In this document: positions 8,921 through 17,122 of the stretch, piece after piece
Layout of the letters: each line of letters begins with the position of its first letter
Numbering within the stretch: the stretch's first letter is position 1
Position numbers and translations under genes: made by a program
The notes under the pieces: generated by a model
Databases searched by the model: none
Told to the model about the DNA's origin: nothing
What the model saw: the letters and a program-made list of their open reading frames with translations, nothing else
Origin: Streptomyces candidus
GTDB taxonomy: Bacteria; Actinomycetota; Actinomycetes; Streptomycetales; Streptomycetaceae
Reading direction: 5' to 3'
Assembly (NCBI RefSeq): GCF_014207445.1
Contig: NZ_JACHEM010000016.1
Coordinates: 1 to 64,000, forward strand
Length of the DNA: 64,000 bases

Positions 8921-10138
8921 GTGAAGGAGCAGGGGAACGCGGAGGGCTCCACGGAGGAGAAGCCCGAGGGCCATCAACCGTCCTGGTCCACCCGGGTCGC
9001 GCAGTGGTGGCAGCGGGCCTGGTCGTACTCCGGACACGAACGGCACACCGTGCTGCTCATCGCCAAGAGCGCACTGGCGGCGACCCTGTCGTGGTTCGTC
9101 GCATACGACCTGATGCACGCCAAGTCCCCCGCGTTCGCGCCGTTCTCCGCGGTCCTGACCATGCAGGCGACCGTCTACCGCTCGCTCGTGCAGTCGCTGC
9201 GGTACGTAGGAGCGGTCGTCGTCGGAGTGGCCGTGCAGGCGGCGCTCGGGCTGTCCGCAGGGCCGACGCTGGCGACGTTCGCGCTGGTCGCGGTGATCAC
9301 ACTGGCCGTCGGACGGTGGGCGCCGCTGGGCTCGCAGGGGACGCAGGTCTCCACGGCGGCGTTCTTCGCGTTCTCCACGTACGTCTCCACGAGTACCAAC
9401 GACACACGCCTGGAACAGCTCCAGCAGATCGTGCTGCTGGTACTGGTCGGATGCGCCATCGGTGCCGCCGTCCACATCCTCGTCGTACCGCCCATGCGCT
9501 ACCGCAACGCCGAGTACGGCATCCGTTCCCTCGCGCACACCCTGCGCGACCTGCTCGGCGACATGGCGCCCGTACTGCGCGAGGGCGCCCCCGACGAGGA
9601 CAGCACCGCGCAGTGGCGACGACGGGCCGACCGGACCGACACGCTGATCTCCGGCGCCCGGAGCAGCCTGCGCACCGCCGAGGAGAGCATCCACTTCAAC
9701 CCCCGCAGCCGCCTGCCGGGCCACCGTGGGCACACGAGCTTCCAGGGGTACGCGGTCGTGCTCGAAGCCCTCGTGCGCACCCTGTACCAGATGGCGTCCC
9801 TCACCCGCAGCCTCGACCGTTGGCACGGGGAGGAGAGCGGTTACGAGTACCTTCCCTTCCTGCGGAGTTACGCGGGTTTCCTGGACGCGCTCGGCAAGTG
9901 CGCCGCAGTTCTGGCCGACCTGGACGAGTCGCGGCTGCCTTCGCAGGCGAAGGAGCTGTGCCGCCTCGCGGACGAGGCGCAGCAGCAGCGGCAGGCCCTG
10001 GCGGAAGAGGCAGTGGCGAGGGGGCTGCCGCTGACGGATCCCTCGCAGCCCTACGGGGAGCTGGTGGTGGAGGCGACCCGGCTGATGGAGGAGTGCAACA
10101 ACTGCTGCGACGCGTTGCGGAGCTGGGCGGAGGACTGA
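8921..10138 (+). CDS. FUSC-like inner membrane protein (aromatic acid exporter-type)
   Basis: The GTG at 8921 follows GAGGGGG. The product has about 405 residues. A charged N-terminus precedes about six membrane helices between residues 40 and 190, including AKSALAATLSWFVAYDLM and FAPFSAVLTMQATVYRSL, the characteristic start of FUSC/ArAE domains. A long soluble helical C-terminal half follows. Relatives export aromatic carboxylates or fusaric acid; the substrate here is unknown. Confidence 0.82.
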   Translation: MKEQGNAEGSTEEKPEGHQPSWSTRVAQWWQRAWSYSGHERHTVLLIAKSALAATLSWFVAYDLMHAKSPAFAPFSAVLTMQATVYRSLVQSLRYVGAVVVGVAVQAALGLSAGPTLATFALVAVITLAVGRWAPLGSQGTQVSTAAFFAFSTYVSTSTNDTRLEQLQQIVLLVLVGCAIGAAVHILVVPPMRYRNAEYGIRSLAHTLRDLLGDMAPVLREGAPDEDSTAQWRRRADRTDTLISGARSSLRTAEESIHFNPRSRLPGHRGHTSFQGYAVVLEALVRTLYQMASLTRSLDRWHGEESGYEYLPFLRSYAGFLDALGKCAAVLADLDESRLPSQAKELCRLADEAQQQRQALAEEAVARGLPLTDPSQPYGELVVEATRLMEECNNCCDALRSWAED

Positions 10139-10234
10139 GCTCCGGCAGCGTACCTACGCGTCTCATTCCCGGTGGCAGCTGCACCCACGACATGGACCGG
10201 GGACAACACCGACTCACCAACCCTGAGTGGGGAC

Positions 10235-10264
10235 TTGTCAACTTTCTGATTGGTCCGCTATATA
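10235..10264 (+). promoter_or_regulatory. candidate hsp20 promoter
   Basis: TTGTCA at 10235-10240 and TATATA at 10259-10264 are separated by 18 bp, a good match to a vegetative (HrdB-type) promoter, about 35 bp upstream of the AAGGAG ribosome site of the Hsp20 gene. The stretch is unusually AT-rich for this DNA. Confidence 0.5.
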
Positions 10265-10315
10265 AGAAAGCGAAGGGCATCGCACCCAGTGCGAAGAGAG
10301 AAGGAGTGACTTGTG

Positions 10316-10744
10316 ATGCTCATGCGTACCGACGCTTTCCGCGAGCTGGACCGGCTCACCCAGCAGTTCTGGGGGACGGCGGCACACCCGGCGGCGATGC
10401 CGATGGACGCCTACCGGGCGGGCGAGGAGTTCGTCGTCCACTTCGACCTGCCGGGCATCGACCCCGAGTCCATCGACCTGGACATCGAACGCAACGTCCT
10501 CACCGTGAAGGCGGAACGCCGCTCGGCGGCCCCCGAGGGCGCGGAGATGATCGCCTCCGAACGTGCCAACGGCCTGCACACCCGGCAGCTCATCCTCGGC
10601 GACACCCTCGACACGGAACGAATCGACGCCTCGTACGAGGCGGGCGTACTGACGCTGCGCCTGCCGGTCTCGGAGAGGGCCAAGCCCCGCAAGATCACCA
10701 TCAGCGGCGGCAGCGGCGCCGGGGACCGCCAGATCACCGCATGA
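10316..10744 (+). CDS. Hsp20/alpha-crystallin small heat-shock protein
   Basis: The 142-residue protein carries an alpha-crystallin domain from about residue 30 to 125: MDAYRAGEEFVVHFDLPGID starts it, and SYEAGVLTLRLPVSE with the GVLTLRLP signature ends it. It acts as an ATP-independent holdase chaperone in the cytoplasm. AAGGAG at 10301-10306 serves GTG 10313 or ATG 10316; ATG was chosen. The stop codon overlaps the next gene's ATG, so the two are translationally coupled. Confidence 0.93.
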   Translation: MLMRTDAFRELDRLTQQFWGTAAHPAAMPMDAYRAGEEFVVHFDLPGIDPESIDLDIERNVLTVKAERRSAAPEGAEMIASERANGLHTRQLILGDTLDTERIDASYEAGVLTLRLPVSERAKPRKITISGGSGAGDRQITA

Positions 10745-11334
10745 GCGGGGCGGCGACCATGCACCAGGCGGCGGCTGTGCGGCAGACGCCCGGACAGCCG
10801 CCGTACGGGCGGGACAACGAGCAGGAGTACGGGCCCGGACCCGTACCGGATCGCGGACGGGGCCAGGGGGGCGGGTACGGGCAGGGAGACCTGGAACCGT
10901 CGCCGTCCCGGCACACCGTCACCTTCGGGGAGCTGGTCGAAAGGGTACGGACGGACGGACTCTACGACTCGACCCAGCGTGCCGAGGCCGTCACCCGGAG
11001 CGTCCTGGCCGGGCTCGGCCGTCAGCTGACCGGCGACGAACGCGTCGAGCTGGCCAGGGTCCTGCCGTGGGAAGCGGCGCTGGAGTTCAGCGCGCAGATT
11101 CCCGCCGCACGGCAGCTGACCGGTCTCGGGTTCGTCCAGGACCTCGCCGCCCGCACGGGCAGCGGCCCCGGACCCGCCCGGTGGGACACCGGCTCCGTCC
11201 TGCGGAACGTCGGCGACCTCGCCGGGCCGGAACTCCTGGACCGTGTGCTGGCGCAGCTGCCGGACGGCTACGCCCTGCTGTTCGGCCGGGTACAGCTCGC
11301 CCGACGGTCGGAAACGCCACGGCCGGCGGCCTGA
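10741..11334 (+). CDS. DUF2267 domain protein
   Basis: The ATG at 10741 overlaps the Hsp20 stop codon (ATGA). The 197-residue product has a Gly/Pro-rich, probably disordered first 55 residues and then a DUF2267 domain: TFGELVERVRTDGLYDSTQRAEAVTRSVLAGL, LARVLPWEAAL and a second helical repeat from SVLRNVGDLAG. Function is unknown; the domain is an all-helical two-repeat module. The tight coupling to Hsp20 points to a stress role. Confidence 0.85.
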   Translation: MSGAATMHQAAAVRQTPGQPPYGRDNEQEYGPGPVPDRGRGQGGGYGQGDLEPSPSRHTVTFGELVERVRTDGLYDSTQRAEAVTRSVLAGLGRQLTGDERVELARVLPWEAALEFSAQIPAARQLTGLGFVQDLAARTGSGPGPARWDTGSVLRNVGDLAGPELLDRVLAQLPDGYALLFGRVQLARRSETPRPAA

Positions 11335-11350
11335 CCCCTGTACCTATGCA

Positions 11351-11387
11351 CGGGCCGTACCGCACCTCCCTCCCGCGGTACGGCCCG
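11351..11387 (+). terminator. hairpin terminator after DUF2267 gene
   Basis: Two 13-base arms (CGGGCCGTACCGC and its complement) at 11351-11363 and 11375-11387 flank an 11-base loop. The structure lies 17 bases after the stop codon, between convergent genes. Confidence 0.7.
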
Positions 11388-11430
11388 CGGTTGTGTCGTA
11401 CGACAGCGGCTCACGCCGTACGCACCCTGC

Positions 11431-12411
11431 TCAGGTCCTCCGGCCGCCCACCGCCCGGCCCGGACGGTGTGCGGGGGTGAGCTTGAGCCCGTAGCGGGCC
11501 CACAGAACGCGTTGCAGCAGCAGGGTGGCGGTACCCGCGAGGAGCATTCCCGCGAGGTTGACGCCGAGCTGGACCAGGGAGGCGGTCACCTCGTTCCAGT
11601 GGCCCAGGGGCACGGCGACCGCGAGGTTTCCCGCGGCGGGCACGGTCGTCACCGAGATGAAGACGCCGACCAGTGGCGAGGACTTGCCGGCGGTCATCGA
11701 GAGGATGCCCGCGACGCCGGCCAGCAACGCGACGATGAAGGACCACCGGTCGGGGTGGATGATGAAGTTCGTCAGCGACCGTCCGTCCAGCATGTCCGGG
11801 GTGACCCAGCCCAGCAGACGGCTGGCCCCCGCACACGCCATGGTGATCGCCACGGCGACCGCGAACCCCACGGCGAGGGTTCGCACGGCGGTGCCGATCA
11901 AACTCAGCTGGCGGCTCATCACCCCGAAACAGATCGCCGCCACCGGCCCGAACTCCGGCCCCAGCACCATCGCGCCGACGATCAGGATCGGCTGGTCGAG
12001 CAGCGCCCCGATCGCGGCGATCTGGGTCGCCAACGCCAAGAACGCGAGGAACGCCCAGGTCAGACGAGTTTCAGCGGCGGTTCGCGCGGTCAGCTCGTCC
12101 CACACCACGGCGTCGTCGGGGTCGCCCGGAGCCGCGGCCTCCGCCTTCTCCGAGGTAACGGAGATCGACAGGTCGAGCTGCTCGACGGTGATCGATCCGG
12201 TGTCCTTCAGGCCGAGTTCGCGCAGCGCGTCGAGCACGCCGTTGGCGCCCTCCCTCGCCACGTCGAATTCGACGAAGTCACCCTTGGGGGCGTGGGCTGC
12301 ACCGGGCAGGAGGATGACGTTGGCGGCCGCCGGGGACTCGGCCACGATGCGCAGCACGTCGCCGGTCCGGCCGGTCGGGCTGATCACTCGCACATGAAGC
12401 ATGACGGGCAT
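11431..12411 (-). CDS. DUF389 membrane protein
   Basis: The 326-residue protein has a soluble N-terminal ACT-like half (MLHVRVISPTGRTGDVLRIV) and a membrane half with about six helices. This includes the family hallmark LDQPILIVGAMVLGPEFGPVAAICFG and FISVTTVPAAGNLAVAVPLG. DUF389 proteins are widespread but their transport or signalling role is not established. The ATG at 12411 is preceded by a strong GGGAGGG ribosome site. Confidence 0.88.
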   Translation of the reverse strand: MPVMLHVRVISPTGRTGDVLRIVAESPAAANVILLPGAAHAPKGDFVEFDVAREGANGVLDALRELGLKDTGSITVEQLDLSISVTSEKAEAAAPGDPDDAVVWDELTARTAAETRLTWAFLAFLALATQIAAIGALLDQPILIVGAMVLGPEFGPVAAICFGVMSRQLSLIGTAVRTLAVGFAVAVAITMACAGASRLLGWVTPDMLDGRSLTNFIIHPDRWSFIVALLAGVAGILSMTAGKSSPLVGVFISVTTVPAAGNLAVAVPLGHWNEVTASLVQLGVNLAGMLLAGTATLLLQRVLWARYGLKLTPAHRPGRAVGGRRT

Positions 12412-12570
12412 TGTCCCTCCCCCCGCGGACCCGGCGGGCGGCTCCGCGGGGACGAGGAATGGTTCCCCCAGGCGTACGCCGCTCTTGAGGCCCTCAACGC
12501 CCGCAGCCCGAAGCCGGGCGGACGCTGCTGCCGTCTCCCCCTTCTTCTGGGGACGTGGGGACGCCCCCGC

Positions 12571-12666
12571 GCGCACCTGGCGGGCCGGCCAGGGGCCCGC
12601 CGCTTCCCCTGGCTGGACGACCCGGACGCCTTCGTGGCGGCGACGGCGCCGTTCCTGACCGGTTGA
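12571..12666 (+). pseudogene. alpha/beta-hydrolase C-terminal remnant
   Basis: One frame ends GARRFPWLDDPDAFVAATAPFLTG followed by a stop. This is the usual last strand and helix of an alpha/beta-hydrolase, with the catalytic-histidine position occupied by Arg instead of His. Nothing resembling the rest of a hydrolase lies upstream, where the DUF389 promoter sits. Confidence 0.5.
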
Positions 12667-12726
12667 GCCTGCTCGCCGACCTCATCCGGTTTCCCGGTCC
12701 TTCAGTCCCTCGGTCCCTCCGCCCGC

Positions 12727-12890
12727 TCGTCCGGCTGGACCTGGACATCGGGTGCGGCGAGGTGTTCGCGCTGCTCGGACCCAACGGGGCGGGCAAAACG
12801 GCCGCCGTGGAGATCCTGGAGGGGTACCGGGAACGGGACGGCAGGGAGGCGCCCGTCCCGGGCGCGGATCCGGGACGGGCGGGTAGGGCC
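12727..12890 (+). pseudogene. ABC transporter ATPase N-terminal remnant
   Basis: The strip encodes LDLDIGCGEVFALLGPNGAGKTAAVEILEGY in adjoining pieces, a textbook Walker A region of a drug-type ABC ATPase. It then dissolves into unrelated sequence with no Q-loop, signature or Walker B. No promoter or membrane partner is present. From about 12891 to 13061 I see no gene. Confidence 0.6.
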
Positions 12891-13061
12891 CGCTGTTCCA
12901 GACACGCCGTCGTACCGATGGACCTGCGCATGGGCCGACGACCGTACGGTGGCAGTGATGACGGCGGTGAACCGGGGGCTGATCACGGTCGAGGAGTGAA
13001 CGCGGCGCATCCGGCAGCGCCCGCGTCACCGCTGGACGCAGGCCTCATCCTCATGCCGAAC

Positions 13062-13340
13062 TCAGGCCGCCAGGTCCGCCTGGGACTGCTCGTGCACGAC
13101 GTCCGACGCATCCGATACCCCGGCGTTCGCGGCGCGTGCGCAGCAGGTCTGCTCCAGCAGCGTGTCCGCTGCCGCGAGGGCCGCTGCGACTCTGTTCGTC
13201 GACGTCGTCACACACAGGGTGTAGGAGACGTCGTCGAGGGCGCGCTGGGTTTCCGGGGTCGGGTTCTGGGCGTGGGCGAACCGTGTTTCCGCGTACCGCG
13301 TGAGGAGGGCGCGCAGAACCTTGGGGTCGGGCACCAGCAT
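13062..13340 (-). CDS. DUF5133 domain protein
   Basis: The 92-residue protein begins MLVPDPKVLRALLTRY and contains RALDDVSYTLCVTTSTNRVAAALAAAD, the pattern of the Streptomyces DUF5133 family. It is small, helical and probably cytoplasmic; no function is established. It lies about 100 bases downstream of the sigma factor gene on the same strand. Confidence 0.75.
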   Translation of the reverse strand: MLVPDPKVLRALLTRYAETRFAHAQNPTPETQRALDDVSYTLCVTTSTNRVAAALAAADTLLEQTCCARAANAGVSDASDVVHEQSQADLAA

Positions 13341-13455
13341 GCGGGAGTCCCCTTCGTGTCTGTGTTGTTCTCATGGAGTCGCTGCGATACTCCGAGTGCC
13401 CTGGTACGGATGAGGCAAACGGGCGGTTTTCCGCCAGTGTGATGGGCGCCCGGGG

Positions 13456-14376
13456 TCAGTGCGTGGCCAGCATGCCCGTGCGGAGGGTGCCCAGGATGCG
13501 GGTCAGAAGGCGGGAGACCTGCATCTGGGAAATGCCGAGCACCTCACCGATCTCGGCCTGGGTGAGCTCCTGACCGAACCGCATGGAGAGGATGTGACGG
13601 TCCCGCTCGGAGAGGGAGGCGAGGAGCGGGGCGAGGGTGTGCAGGTCCTCGAAGAGCTCCATGCCCGGGTCGCAGGCGCCGAAGAAGTCGGCGTAGCTCA
13701 CGGGGGACTTGGCGCTGTTGTCGTTGCCGGTCTCGGCGGGCAGGTCGAGGGAGCCGGCGGTGTACCCGTTCGCGGCGACCAGGCCGTCGTTGACCTCGGC
13801 CTCGGTGAGTTCGAGGAGTTCGGCGAGTTCGGCGACGGTGGGGTCGCGGTCCAGAACCGTGGCCAACTGCTCCTTGGCCTTGGCCAGTTCCGTACGCAGC
13901 TCCTGGAGCCGGCGCGGCACGTGCACGGCCCACGTCGTGTCGCGGAAGAAGCGCTTGATCTCACCGGTGATGTACGGGATGGCGAAGGAGGTGAACTCCA
14001 CCTCGCGACTCAGGTCGAACCGGTCGATCGCCTTGATCAGGCCGATCGTGCCGACCTGGATGATGTCCTCGAGCTCGCCGTTGCCCCGGTTGCGGAAGCG
14101 GCGGGCGGCGAACTTCACGAGGGAGAGGTTCATCTCGATGAGGGTGTTGCGCGCGTACTGGTACTCGTGCGTGCCCTCTTCGAGTGCGTTGAGCCTGTCG
14201 AGGAAGAGCTTGGAGAGCTGGCGGGCGTCCTTGGGAGCGACGGCGGCGGGGTCGGATATGCGGGGGAGGGTGCCGTCTCCGGTCGCGGCCGTGCCGGTAC
14301 CGGTGCGGGCCGGGTCCACCACGGACCGCTCGGACACGGGGGCGGGCACGGTCGTACGTACGGGAGCTGACAGCAT
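13456..14376 (-). CDS. SigB/SigF/SigG-type RNA polymerase sigma factor
   Basis: The 306-residue protein has region 2 (LVKFAARRFRNRGN, then EDIIQVGTIGLIKAIDRFD and EFTSFAIPYITGEIKRFFRD), region 3 and region 4 ending in the helix-turn-helix TQAEIGEVLGISQMQVSRLLTRIL. This set is characteristic of the stress and sporulation sigma group of Streptomyces (SigB, F, G, H and relatives). A 50-residue N-terminal extension precedes the core. No anti-sigma or anti-anti-sigma gene is adjacent, so its regulator must be elsewhere. Confidence 0.93.
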   Translation of the reverse strand: MLSAPVRTTVPAPVSERSVVDPARTGTGTAATGDGTLPRISDPAAVAPKDARQLSKLFLDRLNALEEGTHEYQYARNTLIEMNLSLVKFAARRFRNRGNGELEDIIQVGTIGLIKAIDRFDLSREVEFTSFAIPYITGEIKRFFRDTTWAVHVPRRLQELRTELAKAKEQLATVLDRDPTVAELAELLELTEAEVNDGLVAANGYTAGSLDLPAETGNDNSAKSPVSYADFFGACDPGMELFEDLHTLAPLLASLSERDRHILSMRFGQELTQAEIGEVLGISQMQVSRLLTRILGTLRTGMLATH

Positions 14377-14501
14377 CGCGGTTCCTCCTCAGGCACACGG
14401 TTGCGTACCCACCCGAGCCTTGCCCGGGAACACGCGTTCACTCACTTCAAGGGTGACTGATTTTCGCGGGTCCGCTGGCGTGACTGCTCGCTGACCGTCC
14501 G

Positions 14502-14891
14502 TCAGGGGGACGTACCGTCGCAAATGCGTGCGCGGAGAGTGGCGGCGAAGTCTTCGGCGCGGGCCAGTCGGACGCGCAGCACCTCGGTCTTCCGGATGGC
14601 GGCGCGCTCGTACTCCGCCACCCGCTCCAGGAGTGCCTGCCGCTGGGCCGGATCGGCCAACCCCTCGGCGTCGAGCCGGTCGGTGGCATCCAGCAGGTCG
14701 CGCATCTCCTCCAGGGTGAAACCGAGCGGCTTCATCCGTCGTACGACCATGAGACGGGCGACGTCGCTCTCCGTGCAGAGACGGAAGCCGCCGCGGGAAC
14801 GGGCGGACGGGACGACCAGGCCGGTCTCCTTGTAGTGCCGGACGGTCCGCAGGGACAGTTCGGTGCGTTCGGCGTCCTCGCCGATCTGCAT
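14502..14891 (-). CDS. MerR-family transcriptional regulator
   Basis: From the ATG at 14891 the 129-residue product has a MerR winged helix-turn-helix (MQIGEDAERTELSLRTVRHY, then LVVPSARSRGGFRL and LMVVRRMKPLGFTLEEMRDLL) and a dimerising coiled coil to the C-terminus. It lacks a clear metal-binding cysteine cluster, so the signal is not a classical metal. The frame is open upstream to a GTG at 15071, adding about 60 Gly/Arg/Asp-rich residues, and the palindrome at 15087-15108 lies just before that upstream start. Either start is possible. Confidence 0.82.
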   Translation of the reverse strand: MQIGEDAERTELSLRTVRHYKETGLVVPSARSRGGFRLCTESDVARLMVVRRMKPLGFTLEEMRDLLDATDRLDAEGLADPAQRQALLERVAEYERAAIRKTEVLRVRLARAEDFAATLRARICDGTSP

Positions 14892-15086
14892 GTGCCTGCC
14901 GTCGATCCCGTCGATCCTGTCGTCCGCGCGTCCGTCGACCGCGGCCTTCCCGCCGGCCGCCCGAGCGCCGCTTCCGCCCGTGCCGTCCGACCTGCCGTCC
15001 ACGTCACCCGCCCTGCTGTCCGCCGCACTGCCCACGCCCGTGGTCCCGGCCCATCCCGTCCTCGGGATCACCCCGCCCCGCCGATC

Positions 15087-15108
15087 TCTACCCTAACGTT
15101 AGGGTAGA
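15087..15108. promoter_or_regulatory. 22-bp perfect palindrome, probable MerR operator
   Basis: The palindrome is centred on ACGT, with half-sites reading TCTACCCTAA and TTAGGGTAGA. It lies upstream of the MerR gene, and MerR proteins bind such dyads between -35 and -10. The site is likely the gene's own operator. The 15110-15370 stretch to its right is GC-rich with no gene seen. Confidence 0.65.
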
Positions 15109-15385
15109 TTCCTCGGCGTCAGCGGGGCGGCTTCGCCCTTCGGGCCTCCGGCCCCGTCGCCCCGTCGATGCGTTCGTGCGCGCGCGGAATCCGCGTGACC
15201 GTGGCGCCGGGCATACTCGTCGCGTACCGCGCTCTTCCCCGCCGTGGGCCCGCGCCGCCGCCTCGGACCGTTCCGGCGGCGCCGGTCGGCCGGGCCGGGC
15301 CGGGCCGGCGGCCGGCGCCGGCGGACCTTGACCGGCCTTCCCGGGCGTGCCTAACCTGCCGTCAATATCCGAAATGGTGAACGCT

Positions 15386-15401
15386 GTTCGATATTTCGAA
15401 C
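15386..15401. promoter_or_regulatory. inverted TCGAAC motif before the dehydrogenase gene
   Basis: GTTCGA and TCGAAC flank a TATT spacer, 20 bases ahead of the TTG start of the semialdehyde dehydrogenase gene. The half-site ATnTCGAAC recurs before the GH51, IclR, dehydratase and TIM-barrel genes, so it is a candidate IclR-regulator binding site. Confidence 0.6.
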
Positions 15402-15421
15402 ATGCAGGTGGAGGAGTCACG

Positions 15422-16981
15422 TTGTCAGCCATACCCACAACTCCCGCGTCACCCGAGGTCCCTGTGTGGAGCGTCGACCCCCGGACCGGCGAGCGCCGCG
15501 AGCAGGTCGCGGCGGAGGCCGGCCCGCAGACCGTCGACGCCGCCGTCCTCAGCGCACACGACGCACGCGGCGCGCTCACCGACCGGTCCGTACGGTCCGC
15601 CTTCCTGCGCACCGCCGCCGAGTCGCTGGAGGAGGCCCGGGAGGAGCTCGTCGCGGTCTCGGACGCCGAAACCGCACTCGGCGCGACCCGGCTCACCGGC
15701 GAACTCGCCCGTACCTGCTACCAGTTGAGGGCCTTCGCGGACGCCGTCGACGAGGGTGCCTTCCTCGACGTCATCATCAGCCACCCGGACGCCACGGCCA
15801 CTCCCCCCATCCCGGACCTGCGCCGCTACAAGGTGCCGCTGGGGGTCGTAGCGGTCTACTCGGCCTCCAACTTCCCGTTCGCGTTCTCCGTCGCCGGCGG
15901 CGACACCGCGAGCGCGCTCGCGGCCGGCTGCCCGGTCGTGGTCAAGGCGCACCCCGACCACCCGGCCACCTCCGAGGCCACCGTCGCGGTACTGCGCCGG
16001 GCCGCGGACCGGCACGGCATCCCGGCGGGCGTCGTCGGCCTCGTCCACGGTTTCGATGCGGGCGTCGCCCTGGTCGAGCATCCACTGGTGGCCGCCGCCG
16101 GTTTCACCGGTTCCGTACGGGGCGGGCGCGCCCTCTTCGACGCGGCGGCGGCGCGGCCGGTGCCAATTCCCTTCCATGGTGAACTCGGCTCTCTGAACCC
16201 GGTGTTGGTGACCGGGCCGGCAGCGGCCGAGCGTGCCGAGGAGATCGGGGCGGGCCTCGCGGCGTCGATGACGATGGGGGTGGGCCAGTTCTGCGTGAAG
16301 CCCGGACTGGTGCTCGCTCCCGCCGACGCGTCGGGCGATGAGTTGGTCAAGGCGCTCGCCCAGTCCCTTGCGGACGTCGCACCGGGCGTCATGCTGGATC
16401 ACCGGATGCGCGACAACTTCGTCGCCGGACTCGCCGAGCGCGCCGAACTGCCGGACGTGGAAGCCCCGGTGAGCCCGGGCGCGACCGACGCGCACACGGT
16501 CGGCGCGGGCGTGCTCACCGTACCCGCGCACAAGCTCGCCGACGGGGCGGGCGGGGCCCACGACCTCCTCCTGGAGGAGTGCTTCGGACCGGTGACGGTG
16601 GTCGTACGGTACGAGGACCAGGCGCAGGCCGACGCGGTACTGGACCGCCTGCCGGGCAACCTCACCGCCACCCTGCACGTCTCCGCCGAGGAGGCCGCGA
16701 CCGGCAGTGCGGCGGACCTCCTGGCCCGGCTCACCCCGCTGGCCGGCCGGGTCCTGGTCAACTCCTGGCCCACCGGGGTCGCGGTCGCCCCCGCCCAGCA
16801 GCACGGCGGTCCCTACCCGGCGACCACGTCCACCTCCACGTCGGTCGGCCTGACGGCAGCCGAGCGCTGGCTGCGCCCGGTCGCGTACCAGAACACCCCC
16901 GAGGCCCTGCTCCCGCCCGAACTGCGCGACGACAACCCGCTGGGGCTGCCGCGCGTGGTGGACGGACGCCGGGAGGGCTGA
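15422..16981 (+). CDS. 2-oxoglutarate-semialdehyde dehydrogenase (NAD(P)+)
   Basis: A TTG start at 15422 follows GGAGGAG. The 519-residue protein is an aldehyde dehydrogenase of the 2,5-dioxovalerate group, recognisable by the YSASNFPFAFSVAGGDTASALAAGCPVVVKAHP stretch (shown across the cofactor site) and by GQFCVKPG with the catalytic cysteine near residue 291. The general-base glutamate is in FHGELGSLNP. It oxidises 2-oxoglutarate semialdehyde to 2-oxoglutarate, the last step of oxidative arabinose, xylose or galactarate breakdown. Its operator-like motif links it to the sugar genes at 22.6-27.9 kb. Confidence 0.88.
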   Translation: MSAIPTTPASPEVPVWSVDPRTGERREQVAAEAGPQTVDAAVLSAHDARGALTDRSVRSAFLRTAAESLEEAREELVAVSDAETALGATRLTGELARTCYQLRAFADAVDEGAFLDVIISHPDATATPPIPDLRRYKVPLGVVAVYSASNFPFAFSVAGGDTASALAAGCPVVVKAHPDHPATSEATVAVLRRAADRHGIPAGVVGLVHGFDAGVALVEHPLVAAAGFTGSVRGGRALFDAAAARPVPIPFHGELGSLNPVLVTGPAAAERAEEIGAGLAASMTMGVGQFCVKPGLVLAPADASGDELVKALAQSLADVAPGVMLDHRMRDNFVAGLAERAELPDVEAPVSPGATDAHTVGAGVLTVPAHKLADGAGGAHDLLLEECFGPVTVVVRYEDQAQADAVLDRLPGNLTATLHVSAEEAATGSAADLLARLTPLAGRVLVNSWPTGVAVAPAQQHGGPYPATTSTSTSVGLTAAERWLRPVAYQNTPEALLPPELRDDNPLGLPRVVDGRREG

Positions 16982-17004
16982 GACCCCTGCGCGAGCGCAT
17001 CACG

Positions 17005-17047
17005 ACGGGCGTCAACACCTCTTCCTGTCAGAGGTGTTGACGCCCGT
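17005..17047 (+). terminator. strong hairpin terminator
   Basis: A perfect 18-bp stem (arms 17005-17022 and 17030-17047) with a 7-base loop follows the semialdehyde dehydrogenase stop codon by about 23 bases and ends in TTTC. It isolates this gene from the GH51 gene downstream. Confidence 0.85.
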
Positions 17048-17104
17048 TTCTCGAACATGGATCCTCTGCGAGCGAAATCCCGTACGTCGTCCGAGATGTC
17101 GAAC
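17047..17104. promoter_or_regulatory. two TCGAAC motifs before the secreted GH51 gene
   Basis: TTTCTCGAAC (17047-17056) and GATGTCGAAC (17095-17104) repeat the half-site seen at 15392-15401. Both lie upstream of the preferred start at 17123; they would fall inside the coding region only if the ATG at 17057 were used. Confidence 0.55.
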
Positions 17105-17122
17105 GAATCGATGGAGCCGCTT

